Source: Antedon bifida (Eukaryota; Echinodermata; Crinoidea; Comatulida; Antedonidae). From it: 64,000 bases of DNA. The notes under the pieces were generated by a model. It made no database searches, was not told the DNA's origin, and saw only the letters and a list, made by a program, of their open reading frames with translations. Numbering within the stretch: the stretch's first letter is position 1; each line of letters begins with the position of its first letter. Position numbers and translations under genes: made by a program. The DNA is taken from assembly GCA_963402885.1 (NCBI GenBank), contig OY727093.1, forward strand, positions 13,589,501-13,653,500, read 5' to 3'. This document shows positions 12,601 to 22,327 of the stretch, one piece after another.

Positions 12601-14954
12601 GAACGACTAATTAAATGGTACCACATCCTGCTTGAATCGAATGTAGTGTTCCAAGTTAAGAAGACATTGGGAAGAGTAAGGGGTGAATACCCTGTATGAC
12701 TAGGGTTTGGACCCACCATGTTACAAACTCCTTGTCCCGTATACATAAAAAGCATGAAAAAGATCTTGGTACTCATTAAGGTATGCAATAATGCCACCGT
12801 GATCAACTACTAACCTGTTACTTTACGCTCTTCATCATCATAATTACTTGATGTTAACAAATGACCAAAAATCAACTCAGGTACAAACACTTTTTCAGTT
12901 TGGTGTTCAACAATTGGGATACCTTTACCATTGTTCCATATAGTGATGGTATTATTTTCACTGGAAAAAATGAAAATAAATTCAATTTCAATGTGCCATA
13001 ATTCCCATTTAGTGAAAAACATAATGTGCACATAAAACAAAGCCATCAGATGACCTAGAATGTGTGTAGTTAAAGAGGCAAAAAGCAAATGCTAAAATGA
13101 TTGGCTATCACCTGCTTAATTCAATTCACAAAATGCATCAATCCTGTTGATCATTCATCGTCAAAAATAAAACAAAAGATGATCATTTGTTGGTTTGTAA
13201 TAGAGGACAAAAAAAGAAAGAGGACAAAAAGAGCATAGACTAAGTAGACTTACGGCTCAATAGTGATCTTAATAGTGTCCATAGATGAATCTCTCTGTTT
13301 ATTATCAGCAGCATTCACTGAAATATAAATAGGATAATAATTAAAATACATTATATCATTTATGTAGCTTAGCTTAGGGTGATGTACCAGCAGGTTAAGT
13401 TTAGTGGAAAGAAAATTGTACATGTACTAGTTTACAAATTTAAGCTGGACAGAAGGCTTAAAATAAATGTTTTGATTCAGAAGAAATTCTAGCATGGTCA
13501 CCTCAGCACATCAACATTTATGATAAATTAACAAATTGGATCAATAATAAAACAGAAACAACTACTTATTTAATAATTAAAAATCATTAGCAATATTGGA
13601 CATTCCTTACCTAGGATTTCATCAAATATTTTATACAACCCAGGTACAAATGTAACCTCTCTATTTACAAGACCTTCTTCTCCATCATGTACCCACATTT
13701 GCTGTGAAGAAAAACATGTTTAATTTACCTTGATTTACCAAGTTGATATTTGACATCTAAAGTTATGCTCTGGTATATCCTAAAATTACTGATTCATTAT
13801 GGGGCGAATTTTAGTGGATGATGCTTCCAAAACTTCTCTAAAAGGCTTTTAAATTGGTTAACATTCATTGCTTCTAGGGCCAAGTTGTTCCATGATTATG
13901 TTTTGATATAAACTCACCGATTAAACCAATTGCATGTCAAATATTCAATATTATATTTTTTTACCTTGAAATGGAAACTGATTATATTATTACTGTAATA
14001 CCTGTTTGACGGGCTCAGTGGATCCAATGTAGGAGTCTGGTCGAAGCAGTATATGCTCCAACTGTGTCTTCTTTTGGTAGATTCTTTCCACTGACATCCT
14101 CTTATTTGATTTCTTCTGGTGTGGTTTTGTCTCATCTCCACTATCATTATCAAATATAGTCTATAAAAAAGATACATATCATTAGAAGAAGTAAAATATG
14201 GGCAACTGTGTGTGTAATTTTAATGTATTAGAAAAAAATGACGACAAGATTTAATTTAATAAAGTTTGTTTCTATTCAGGGACGGGTTAAACTTGAAAAA
14301 AAATTATCAATATCGAAATTGTCAATTCCATGAATTATTCTATATTTTATTAATAGGCCTAGGCCCTAAACAAAATTTGCAGTCCTATTTATTTCATCAA
14401 ACAAGTACTATAACCATACCGTTAACTCTAGAGGGGTGTTCCATATCACATCCTACCACATACAGCTAGGCCAACACCTACTCTAGACTGAGGTAGGACC
14501 TCTAGGCTAGCTAGCTAGGTAGGGGGTTACTACTAGGCCTAGCCTAGGCTAGTTAGTAGGCCCTCTGTGTATCCTAGGCCTAAGTTTTAAGACAATTATT
14601 TACACTAAGTTCTTTATTCATCTTACCCTCAACGGTGTTGTGGCATCCATAATTAACCATAAACTTCAAACAAATCAAAATCAAAACAAAGATATGTTCT
14701 ATACTTATTAGGAAACTTCCGTCGTTTTTTTCAGCTGGATGACAACAAACCAGAGAATATCGCTCGCTGCTTCTGCTGATGCTGAACGTGTGAAGAAAGT
14801 TCCCGCGTATAATAGATAATTATTTAAATTTAAGAATCTGATTGACCAATGAGGTCACACTTCTCATTCTTAAGAGGGCGTAAGTATAAAATAAATAAGA
14901 ACATAAACTTACCACCCACTTTAGACCTTTTTTGGAGTCTGCTTTCGATTCCAT
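471..14954 (-). CDS. TOP2: DNA topoisomerase II (25 exons, C-terminal tail outside window)
   Basis: Type IIA topoisomerase, a nuclear ATP-driven enzyme that passes one DNA duplex through a transient double-strand break in another. Joining the 25 exons listed below gives an uninterrupted frame of 1,252 codons. In order: N-terminal ATPase with the GRNGYGAK nucleotide-binding loop (about residue 169), the transducer, TOPRIM with EGDSA (469-473) and DQDQDGSH (549 on), the winged-helix region with PRYIF whose tyrosine (about residue 813, codon 3668-3670) is the expected catalytic residue, then the coiled coil and C-gate. The fit to animal TOP2A/TOP2B is essentially colinear. Animal enzymes are about 1,500-1,600 residues, so about 250-350 residues of the variable charged tail lie left of position 1. 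Every intron is GT-AG and phases agree throughout. The N-terminus LKWVTIFDN resembles vertebrate TOP2B rather than TOP2A, but most invertebrates have a single TOP2, so I give the general symbol. Confidence 0.97.
1044..1378 (-). CDS. TOP2: TOP2 exon 24
   Basis: 335 nt. Acidic insert (DTDTEEEVDDAEST), then YNYLLGMAMWSLTKEKKDEL and KSPKILWKED, the conserved end of the catalytic core. Confidence 0.97.
1686..1881 (-). CDS. TOP2: TOP2 exon 23
   Basis: 196 nt. VLFDEFGCIRRYESV and NNQARFILEKIEGKLVV, the coiled coil and C-gate. Confidence 0.97.
1901..2010. mobile_element. MITE, 110 bp, AGCTCTGTCTACACTAT ends
   Basis: Near-perfect inverted ends (AAAGCTCTGTCTACACTAT and its complement) flank a palindromic core with GTGCCCAAATATAGTAGTGA. 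Related copies are at 38959, 46820 and 51341. It lies in TOP2 intron 22. Confidence 0.75.
2220..2355 (-). CDS. TOP2: TOP2 exon 22
   Basis: 136 nt. DYKEYHTDTTVRFVVKL through FKLQTNLSVQNM, start of the coiled-coil arm. Confidence 0.97.
2690..2889 (-). CDS. TOP2: TOP2 exon 21
   Basis: 200 nt. GFKGTIEE through ELPVRTWTQTYKE. The donor is GTGAGT and the split glutamine codon is completed by exon 22. Confidence 0.97.
2935..2992 (+). repeat. tRNA-derived SINE-like fragment
   Basis: CTCAGTGGCACTAAAG resembles an A-box region, and GGTTCAAATCC about 45 nt further on fits the pol III B box. The cloverleaf is not intact. It lies in the TOP2 intron between exons 20 and 21. Confidence 0.35.
3034..3265 (-). 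CDS. TOP2: TOP2 exon 20
   Basis: 232 nt. Tower-domain segment with EPEWYCPIIPMVLVNG and DGIGTGWSTKVPNYD. Confidence 0.98.
3651..3799 (-). CDS. TOP2: TOP2 exon 19 (catalytic tyrosine)
   Basis: 149 nt. NNLNLLLPIGQFGTRLHGG and then SPRYIFTQL; the tyrosine codon at 3670-3668 is the predicted DNA-cleaving residue next to its conserved arginine. Confidence 0.98.
3950..4673. repeat. Tandem repeat (about 116-124 bp, six copies) carrying the exon 18 donor
   Basis: Six copies of a unit holding CTTACCTCACCGTGATGG-TAAGCTGATATTTC begin near 4040, 4163, 4287, 4405, 4521 and 4638. Read on the minus strand, each contains the last codons of TOP2 exon 18 (AYHHGE) and its donor; the copy at about 4638 is the real exon end. 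The second copy has GTAGG in place of GTAAG. The rest of the unit is AT-rich intron with ATACAAATAATAATAATTC. Confidence 0.95.
4643..4764 (-). CDS. TOP2: TOP2 exon 18
   Basis: 122 nt. LKPGQRKVLFAAMKK through VAEISAYHHGE. The last 24 or so exon bases and the GTAAG donor are themselves the first copy of the intronic tandem repeat that follows. Confidence 0.97.
5015..5129 (-). CDS. TOP2: TOP2 exon 17
   Basis: 115 nt. ITYNEFINKELVLFSNADNE and RSIPSMVDG, the entry to the DNA-gate winged-helix domain. Confidence 0.97.
5291..5383 (-). CDS. TOP2: TOP2 exon 16
   Basis: 93 nt, 31 codons: AFSKKKADDRKEWLTEW, then a basic ERKRRRED stretch. It is separated from exon 15 by an intron holding a nested transposon pair. 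Confidence 0.96.
5448..6618. mobile_element. Pogo/Tigger-like TIR element interrupted by a LINE
   Basis: Ends CAGTAGAACCTTTTACGTAC and, inverted, GTACGTAAAATGAAGGTTCTACTG, flanked by TA on both sides (5446-5447 and 6619-6620). The end sequence and TA target site fit non-autonomous pogo-like elements. No transposase is seen. A LINE 3' end sits inside. Confidence 0.7.
5536..6222 (+). mobile_element. LINE 3' fragment (reverse transcriptase C-terminus)
   Basis: Translates as YKYLGTFIDDKLKF, an internal stop near 5649, then WLRKLNTFKVSNVTLKLFY and on to a stop at 6037. This order is typical of the C-terminal part of non-LTR reverse transcriptases. It ends in AATAAAATTT and a TCTA microsatellite (6196-6222). 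It is 5'-truncated, broken, and lies in a TOP2 intron opposite to the gene. Confidence 0.75.
6958..7067 (-). CDS. TOP2: TOP2 exon 15
   Basis: 110 nt. GLGTSTMKEAKEYFSDM through GPEDDAAIEL. Open reading continues into the upstream intron, so the acceptor, not an ATG, sets the start. Confidence 0.97.
7323..7428 (-). CDS. TOP2: TOP2 exon 14
   Basis: 106 nt, ending in phase 1. SLPEFEKWK and KIKYYK, the insert before the GLGTS motif. Confidence 0.96.
7774..8010 (-). CDS. TOP2: TOP2 exon 13 (TOPRIM metal site)
   Basis: 237 nt, 79 codons. Contains MTDQDQDGSHIKGLLINF, the DxDxD metal-binding motif of TOPRIM. Confidence 0.98.
8053..8299. mobile_element. Small TIR element, CAGACCTTCATTTAAA ends
   Basis: CAGACCTTCATTTAAA at the left matches TTTAAATGAAGGTCTG at the right; 247 bp with a GC-richer patch near 8245-8275. 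No clear target duplication and no coding. It lies in the TOP2 intron between exons 12 and 13. Confidence 0.6.
8494..8733 (-). CDS. TOP2: TOP2 exon 12 (TOPRIM start)
   Basis: 240 nt, 80 codons. Contains LILTEGDSAKSLAVSGLG, the TOPRIM glutamate motif, then PLRGKLLNVREASHKQ. Confidence 0.98.
8972..9028 (-). CDS. TOP2: TOP2 exon 11
   Basis: 57 nt, 19 codons (AMGCGVVESVMSWMKFKAQ), the linker helix from the transducer toward TOPRIM. Confidence 0.95.
9294..9431 (-). CDS. TOP2: TOP2 exon 10
   Basis: 138 nt, 46 codons. Contains NPSFDSQTKENMTL, including the transducer QTK loop (switch lysine). Confidence 0.97.
9562..9616. repeat. Hairpin, inverted GACCAAT...AAGCAATGG arms
   Basis: GACCAATCACAAGCAATGG and its inverted partner (one mismatch) are separated by about 10 nt. 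The surrounding 9530-9665 has ACGTAAGCGCAA and GTTGCATC, also present at the right flank of the 42.7-44.7 kb satellite, so this is probably a solo member of the same palindromic element. Confidence 0.5.
9754..9855 (-). CDS. TOP2: TOP2 exon 9
   Basis: 102 nt, 34 codons. GGRHTDYITDQIV followed by KKKNKGG, the K-loop region whose lysine contacts the ATP gamma-phosphate and DNA in family members. Confidence 0.97.
10235..10408 (-). CDS. TOP2: TOP2 exon 8
   Basis: 174 nt, 58 codons. Transducer segment with SFVNSIATTK, just before the conserved GGRH of exon 9. Confidence 0.97.
10555..10767 (-). CDS. TOP2: TOP2 exon 7
   Basis: 213 nt, phase 0 to 0, starting at TWTDNM and ending at the NGKKLP hairpin; end of the GHKL fold and start of the transducer. 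Confidence 0.97.
10800..12082. repeat. TOP2 intron 6: GC-rich repeat and unexplained ORF
   Basis: 10815-10960 holds a GC-rich interspersed repeat (GAGCGGAGCGAGC, then GGGGGCCAGGGGGCC). The middle is AT-rich. 11690-11926 is a 78-codon plus-strand ORF with balanced codon use and no recognised similarity. Confidence 0.4.
12083..12180 (-). CDS. TOP2: TOP2 exon 6
   Basis: 98 nt. Carries the glycine-rich ATP loop GGRNGYGAKLCNIFS. A 1.3-kb repeat-rich intron follows. Confidence 0.97.
12815..12960 (-). CDS. TOP2: TOP2 exon 5
   Basis: 146 nt. Encodes NTITIWNNGKGIPIVEH and the LTSSNYDD segment of the ATPase. Confidence 0.97.
13254..13317 (-). CDS. TOP2: TOP2 exon 4
   Basis: 64 nt. Completes VNAADNKQRD; the asparagine and aspartate of this motif bind Mg-ATP in GHKL ATPases. 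Confidence 0.97.
13611..13701 (-). CDS. TOP2: TOP2 exon 3
   Basis: 91 nt, ending in phase 1. Encodes NREVTFVPGLYKIFDEIL, the GHKL-fold region that contains the Mg-binding acidic/Asn helix. Confidence 0.97.
14002..14160 (-). CDS. TOP2: TOP2 exon 2
   Basis: 159 nt, phase 0 to 0. Encodes a short linker and then SVERIYQKKTQLEHILLRPD, the strongly conserved start of the ATPase domain. Confidence 0.97.
14627..14650 (-). CDS. TOP2: TOP2 alternative first exon (exon 1a)
   Basis: ATG at 14650-14648 opens eight codons (MDATTPLR) followed by a GTAAG donor, also phase 0, so it can splice to exon 2 instead of exon 1b. No acceptor fits in front of it, so it would need its own promoter between the two exons, where an E2F-like site and an inverted CCAAT box lie. 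An out-of-frame ATG 14 nt upstream overlaps the start. A chance ATG plus donor remains possible. Confidence 0.5.
14800..14850 (-). promoter_or_regulatory. TOP2: Candidate cell-cycle promoter elements of TOP2 exon 1a
   Basis: TTCCCGCG at 14800-14807 matches the E2F core, and CCAAT at 14846-14850 on the plus strand reads ATTGG toward TOP2, an inverted CCAAT box. They sit about 150-200 bp upstream of the exon 1a ATG. Inverted CCAAT boxes bound by NF-Y are known in the human TOP2A promoter; the assignment here is inference from position and motif only. Confidence 0.4.
14913..14954 (-). CDS. TOP2: TOP2 first exon, TOP2B-like N-terminus (exon 1b)
   Basis: ATG at 14954-14952 opens 14 codons (MESKADSKKGLKWV) that end at a consensus donor GTAAGT. 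Splicing to exon 2 in phase 0 gives LKWV-TIFDND. Vertebrate TOP2B has LTWVTLFDQN at the same junction, so this is the likely ancestral first exon. The upstream TSS was not located. Confidence 0.8.
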
Positions 14955-16383
14955 TATAATCGTAAATATACAAAATAATTCCTAGGTGTCTTTCAGTACC
15001 TTTGTATACGGTATCTGTTTTCTAGTTGGTTTGCTAACGTTTCTGTCTACTTGTTTAAAAAAAACACCGGTTGGTGATCTGACGATTATTTTCACTCAGT
15101 CTTTGTCACAGGAGGGAAAAATCTTCATAGATCCTAATTAAAATTCCACTTACAGTTACAAATAACTTCAATAGGTATATAAAAATAGTCAGATTCTCTT
15201 TTCAAACAAAATATTGATTGTATAGCCTCTATCATGCCAAAAATACAATATATATTCTTAACCTTTGCAGCTCAATGGAAGCAGACATCTTGCTTACCGA
15301 GTTAAACGATCACAGACTATTGTGAATGTATATGTTGTCCCATTGGACAAGAATTAATTGGTATCCTGTCATGATAGACTTAGTTAGTAGCTGTTGAATC
15401 TCATATGTATTATTTATTATTCATAAAATAAGTGTACTGTATATTAAATTCCATTTTTTTTAATCAAGCAAGCACACAGTTGAGTTCAAGAAAAAAATCG
15501 ATTTGGTACACATGTTGGTGGTGGGTCCGGTCATAGTTCAAACAAAGAACTAATCAAATGATAATGATTCCGGTCCCTATAGTCTTTGGACAACATGACT
15601 GGAATTAATTTCCTACATTTCAAATAACGACTTCACTTTAATACAATTTTTGACAAATAAAAACTAAAAAAAAGTGTTTAAAATGATTATCCGTGTAGAA
15701 GCATATGGCAATGGGTGAAACCACTGTGCGACAGGATTGAATCCTTTAACTTTAAAAAAAATAATAAATCATAATGACGATACACAAAATGACAAACACA
15801 AAAAGGGATTTAATTAATGTTAAAATATTTAACCCGTCCGACAATAAACATAATTTTGAGTGACCATATCTTTCAGTTCAGTTCAGAGTTCAGACCATAT
15901 CTGAGCATAGAATTAACTGAATTAGCCTAAAAAACTATTAAATTCAGTGAGATAGACCTATACTTCAAGTAGTAATGTTTTGAACACTCCCGAAGTATTT
16001 TTATTTTTAACACGGTTTTGTCGTACACATTTTAATTAACTCTCATGGAGGAAATATACCTGACCTCCACGCAACAAAATTGAGAAAAGGCATAGCGCCA
16101 TCCATTATTGACTGCGTATGTGTGGAGTAAACAACATCTTATGATAAACCTTTTTTCAACAGAATTACTACGCCAAATAAGAAAAATAAAATATATTTTT
16201 ATTTACGCGGAAGGTGTATTAGCAAAAATACATAATAGTTTTTGTTTTTCAATTTAGTTAAATAGTTTTTTTTGTGTAAATATATTTTATGGAATGTTTA
16301 CAATATATTATTTTGCTCACTACTTTTTTACTTTATCCATCCGCTTCAATGCGTAAAACGGCCTTTTTTCGTGTGCAGTGAAT
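14955..16383. other. Divergent intergenic region between TOP2 and RPS26
   Basis: About 1.4 kb of AT-rich DNA separates the minus-strand TOP2 start from the plus-strand RPS26 start and must carry both upstream promoters. No ORF, repeat family or RNA gene was recognised. Confidence 0.6.
16362..16369 (+). promoter_or_regulatory. RPS26: Candidate 5' TOP start of RPS26
   Basis: A pyrimidine run CCTTTTTTC begins 22 nt before the ATG. Animal ribosomal-protein mRNAs start at a C within such a tract, which places them under mTOR-dependent translational control. The TSS is inferred, not mapped. Confidence 0.5.
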
Positions 16384-18449
<2,066 letters not shown>

Positions 18450-18699
18450 ACAGATATACAATGCACCCACAAATACAATACTAGCGAGGACTGTATAGCT
18501 AATGATTGAAAATAACTGGCTACTGATACGTCTGTATAACAATTAACATCATAATAAATTTGTAAATGTGATAGTATTGAATATGTAGTTTTGTTTGTTT
18601 TGTCCTGCTTGGATTCAAGTTTTTCACTAATTAGATATATACTGTACTTTAATGACAGAGTATTATTCATCCTCAATTGAGAAAATATGGATTAGGCCC

Positions 18700-18955
18700 T
18701 CAACAGCGCAGTGTCTATCACGAAGATAGCTGAGATGGACCGCTATCTCCAGTAACACCCTTCTCTTCTGAAAGATGCACTGGGTTCACTAACACTCCTG
18801 TGTTATGTCTTTATTTGACCAGCAGTTAAGTTGAGACTTAAACCTGTGCCAATTTTATGGCTATAGTACAACGCTTTTTGCGGTGCTGCCACTTGACTCG
18901 ACACGTTCGAACCCAGGCTGCACGCCACCCCCCCCCCCCCCCCCACCACCCCCTG
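18700..18955. repeat. Interspersed repeat fragment with poly-C tract
   Basis: Contains AGATGCACTGGGTTCACTAACAC, TCGAACCCAGGCTGCA, and a nearly pure C run at about 18926-18955. It resembles generic dispersed repeats; family not identified. Confidence 0.45.
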
Positions 18956-19169
18956 TGACTCTACTCGGTCATATATAATTATATCGTGGAAATCTCACTT
19001 GATGAATAGTTTACTAATTTACTGGTAAAGAGGTGGATAGGGGCAATGCAATAAATTCACTAAAAAAAACGACAAACTATTTAAATGCATCATACAGTGT
19101 ACCACTGGTACAAATTTATTTTTGAATTGCAGTCAAGGCACTTAATAAACAAAAGCCCATCTTCATAAA

Positions 19170-19565
19170 AACAAAGGTAGTGTAGAGAAAAGAAGCGATT
19201 ATATTTGACAGAAGAAACATTGAAGAAAATAATACCACTTTTGAATATTGTTATTATACATGTCCTAATAAATGTAACATAAGTAAAATCAGCTCTCCCA
19301 AAACCAAACATAGGAAACCAGAAAATGAACCCAGAACCGGACTTTCCTTGCAAGGAAGTGATGAATTCGGATTATTGTTGAAATCATAACGACGATAGTG
19401 TATAGAAAAATAAGTGATTATATTTTACAGAAGAAACATTAAAGAAAACAATTTCACTTTTGAATTGTACATGTCCTGATAAATGTTATTGTAGCACTCG
19501 GCTCTCCCAAAACCTGAACATAAGAATCTAGAAACTTTCCTTGCAAGGAAGTGATGAATTAGGAT
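19170..19565. repeat. Diverged tandem duplication (about 215 bp, 2 copies)
   Basis: Two copies share AAGAAACATTGAAGAAAA, ACATGTCCTRATAAATG, GGCTCTCCCAAAACC and TCCTTGCAAGGAAGTGATGA in order. It lies downstream of the PLDLS-gene stop, possibly in its 3' UTR or intergenic. Confidence 0.75.
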
Positions 19566-22327
19566 TATATTGTACAGTACTTGGTTTCAGCCCAATAAAC
19601 TGAATTTAAACTTGCAAAAAGCCAACAAACCAAATGAAAGTGATTACAGAACTGCTTACTGTACAACATTTGTATCAACATTAGGGATTAAAATACCCTT
19701 CGCACACTCTTACATATAAAATGTACATAGAATAATATATTTTTACTGGCCATTGATTATAGTACAAAAATATATGACTGACTACACACAATTAGTCAAT
19801 ACAATAATTGTGTATCAATTTAGAATAACATTGTAATACAAGACAAATAAAAAATAAATTAATTTGATAAAGTTTTATCGACAAGATGCCATGTCACTGT
19901 GTAAGACATACATAGAAAAAATTCCATATTGGTTTATAATTTTATATCTAATACGATTGTAGACATTTTCATTGTCTCCCTCTATATAAACATTTTTATT
20001 TTGTTTGTTCACCATTAACCTTTGCCTATCAAGGGGGTGATCCATCCAGGGGGTTGCTCTTGGGGTGTTCTCTCGTCCCTTTTGACAGGTAAAATGAAAG
20101 TATATACTTTTTATATCTATTTTCGACAACAGACTATTAACCATAGATATATATAGTGTTTTAAAAAATCTTTGATCCGCCCAGGCTGCTGTCAAAGAAT
20201 ATCATAAAATTTGTAAACAAAATTGGGTTATACTAATATTTACCATTAGTATACCCTTTAATATTTTCTCCCCTTTTAGTGAAATTCCTGAATCTATTAT
20301 ATCAATTTACCAAGTTTAAAGGTCTACACGACTGCCACTTTTAATACATTAAACATAAGTTTTGACTCAGATAATAGTGCACAAAGTTGTTCTACATTGG
20401 GACAAACATGAGGCAAGAACATATTAAGTGTACATTCTTTGTTCTACAAATGAGCTTATAGACATAAGGGTACAGTAGTATTAAAGAAGACTGTTGTTTG
20501 CATACTGTTAAAATGAACTATCTAAAATCTTAAACTGATCAAAACATATACTGACCATAATAATCCGATTATTACTGAATTATAATTTTGAATTTGATTT
20601 AGAAAGTTACTAATGAATATACTTAAAAAAAGTACATTTAATTATTTCAATACAACAGTGTACATCATTTACCAGGCCATGTGTAAATAGGTCTTCTTAT
20701 AATAGCAAGCAATTAGCAACAACTATTTGTCAGTGAACCACAGTATAGTACCACACAAAATACTACTGGTTAAATTACCAGTGAACCATGTAAATACATT
20801 ATCACACAAAACACCACTGGTGATGTAAAACGCCCACAAATAAACACCACTTCCAAAGGATTCACCTTCAGCTTAAAACAGTTTTCCTTGGAACCAAGTG
20901 GGCCCGGAATGATAACAAATGGATTAAATAAGACCATCAAAAGGTAATAATTTGGATACAAAAGAGATATGTGTAGTCAATATATAATGATTTACTGCAG
21001 TGAGATTATCAGAATAACAGTTATTTAGCAGAATGATGATTCAGATGAGAAAAAATACAGGTATAAAATGGTTTAAATGAGAGCTTACTGACAAATTGGA
21101 ATGACAAATATTTAGTAAATAACAATTTAACATTATTTTCAGATACACAAGCAAACCATTATTATGTACAATATGTTTGTAACAATTAATTTACACTTTG
21201 TTTCATATCTAGAATACAGACAGCATAAACTCAACATAACGTTGAAAATGTTCATTTATACAGAATAAAAATAATTTAATACTAATTAATAATAATTACA
21301 TTTATTATGTACAGATTTTAAAAAGCAATTGTGAATTTGCAGCAAAATAAATAAAACGAGCAGCACATTATTCTGATCAAAATCACAATAATAACTAAAC
21401 TGCTACTAAAAACTGCAATAATAAAGAAATGGTGTCACAATATGTGATAACACTCTATTTATAATTTTAAAAAAACCTAAAAAGTCATTTTAGTTTCATG
21501 GATATCAATTCTATGATAATATTAATGGGGTGTTTTTAGTACATTTTTCTGTACATTCTAAAAATAAATTGGTGAATCACTGTTTTGATTGGCAAATTAT
21601 TAATTTATGTAATTTACCTTATCATTTATCAAACTTCATCAGTTTTATATTATTGCATTTGAAATGTGGATGTATACAATAAGGGTAAAAATCATAAAAA
21701 TAAAGATTACAAATTGTAAAATTTATGGTAATTTGTGGTAATACATCCACTTTTAAAAAATCATTATAATAAAAAAAATAAATAAAAAAGCCAAAACATT
21801 AAAACAATATTTTAAACATTCTGTACATGATTGTGATTGGATAATTTTAACTTTAATAATTAATACCCTTGAGATTTAGCTAACGCTTTTATTTTTATTA
21901 GTATGGTTGTAGTATATTGTGAACACACAATTACTACCAAGGAAAAATGAACACAGAAATTCATATAATTTTTTCAAATAACTCCTATGCTAAATCTTTT
22001 TTACAAAATCATGTTTCAAGAAATATATTGAATAGAAAAAAGTACAAATTATTTCAGAATTTTTCAATAATCTAAAGAGGTATATATAACCTTTTAATTC
22101 ACAAGTTTTAAAACAGTAATTTCAAAAAATATCTATTGTTTCATTTGGCAAATATGTTAAAAGAGCTGAATGGGTAATATTTGGCAAAAATGTGATAAAA
22201 TACATAAAAATGTACAGTAGTACTACAAGTTAAAACTAAACAATAAAAACATTAAATAGCTGCATCAATTTGTACTAAAATAAATTGCATATCATGGTCA
22301 TAGTTCAATAGATCAGTTTTTTTTTCT
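19566..22327 (-). other. Presumed 3' UTR and flank of the PLDLS gene
   Basis: AT-rich, no believable ORF. Minus-strand AATAAA hexamers occur, for example complementary to TTTATT near 21889, about 440 nt after the stop, and near 19114. Which one is used cannot be told. Confidence 0.4.

Noticed and set aside
12534..12806. 90-codon minus-strand ORF between TOP2 exons 5 and 6
   Set aside because: Intronic, no similarity; TOP2 reads correctly across the annotated splice sites.
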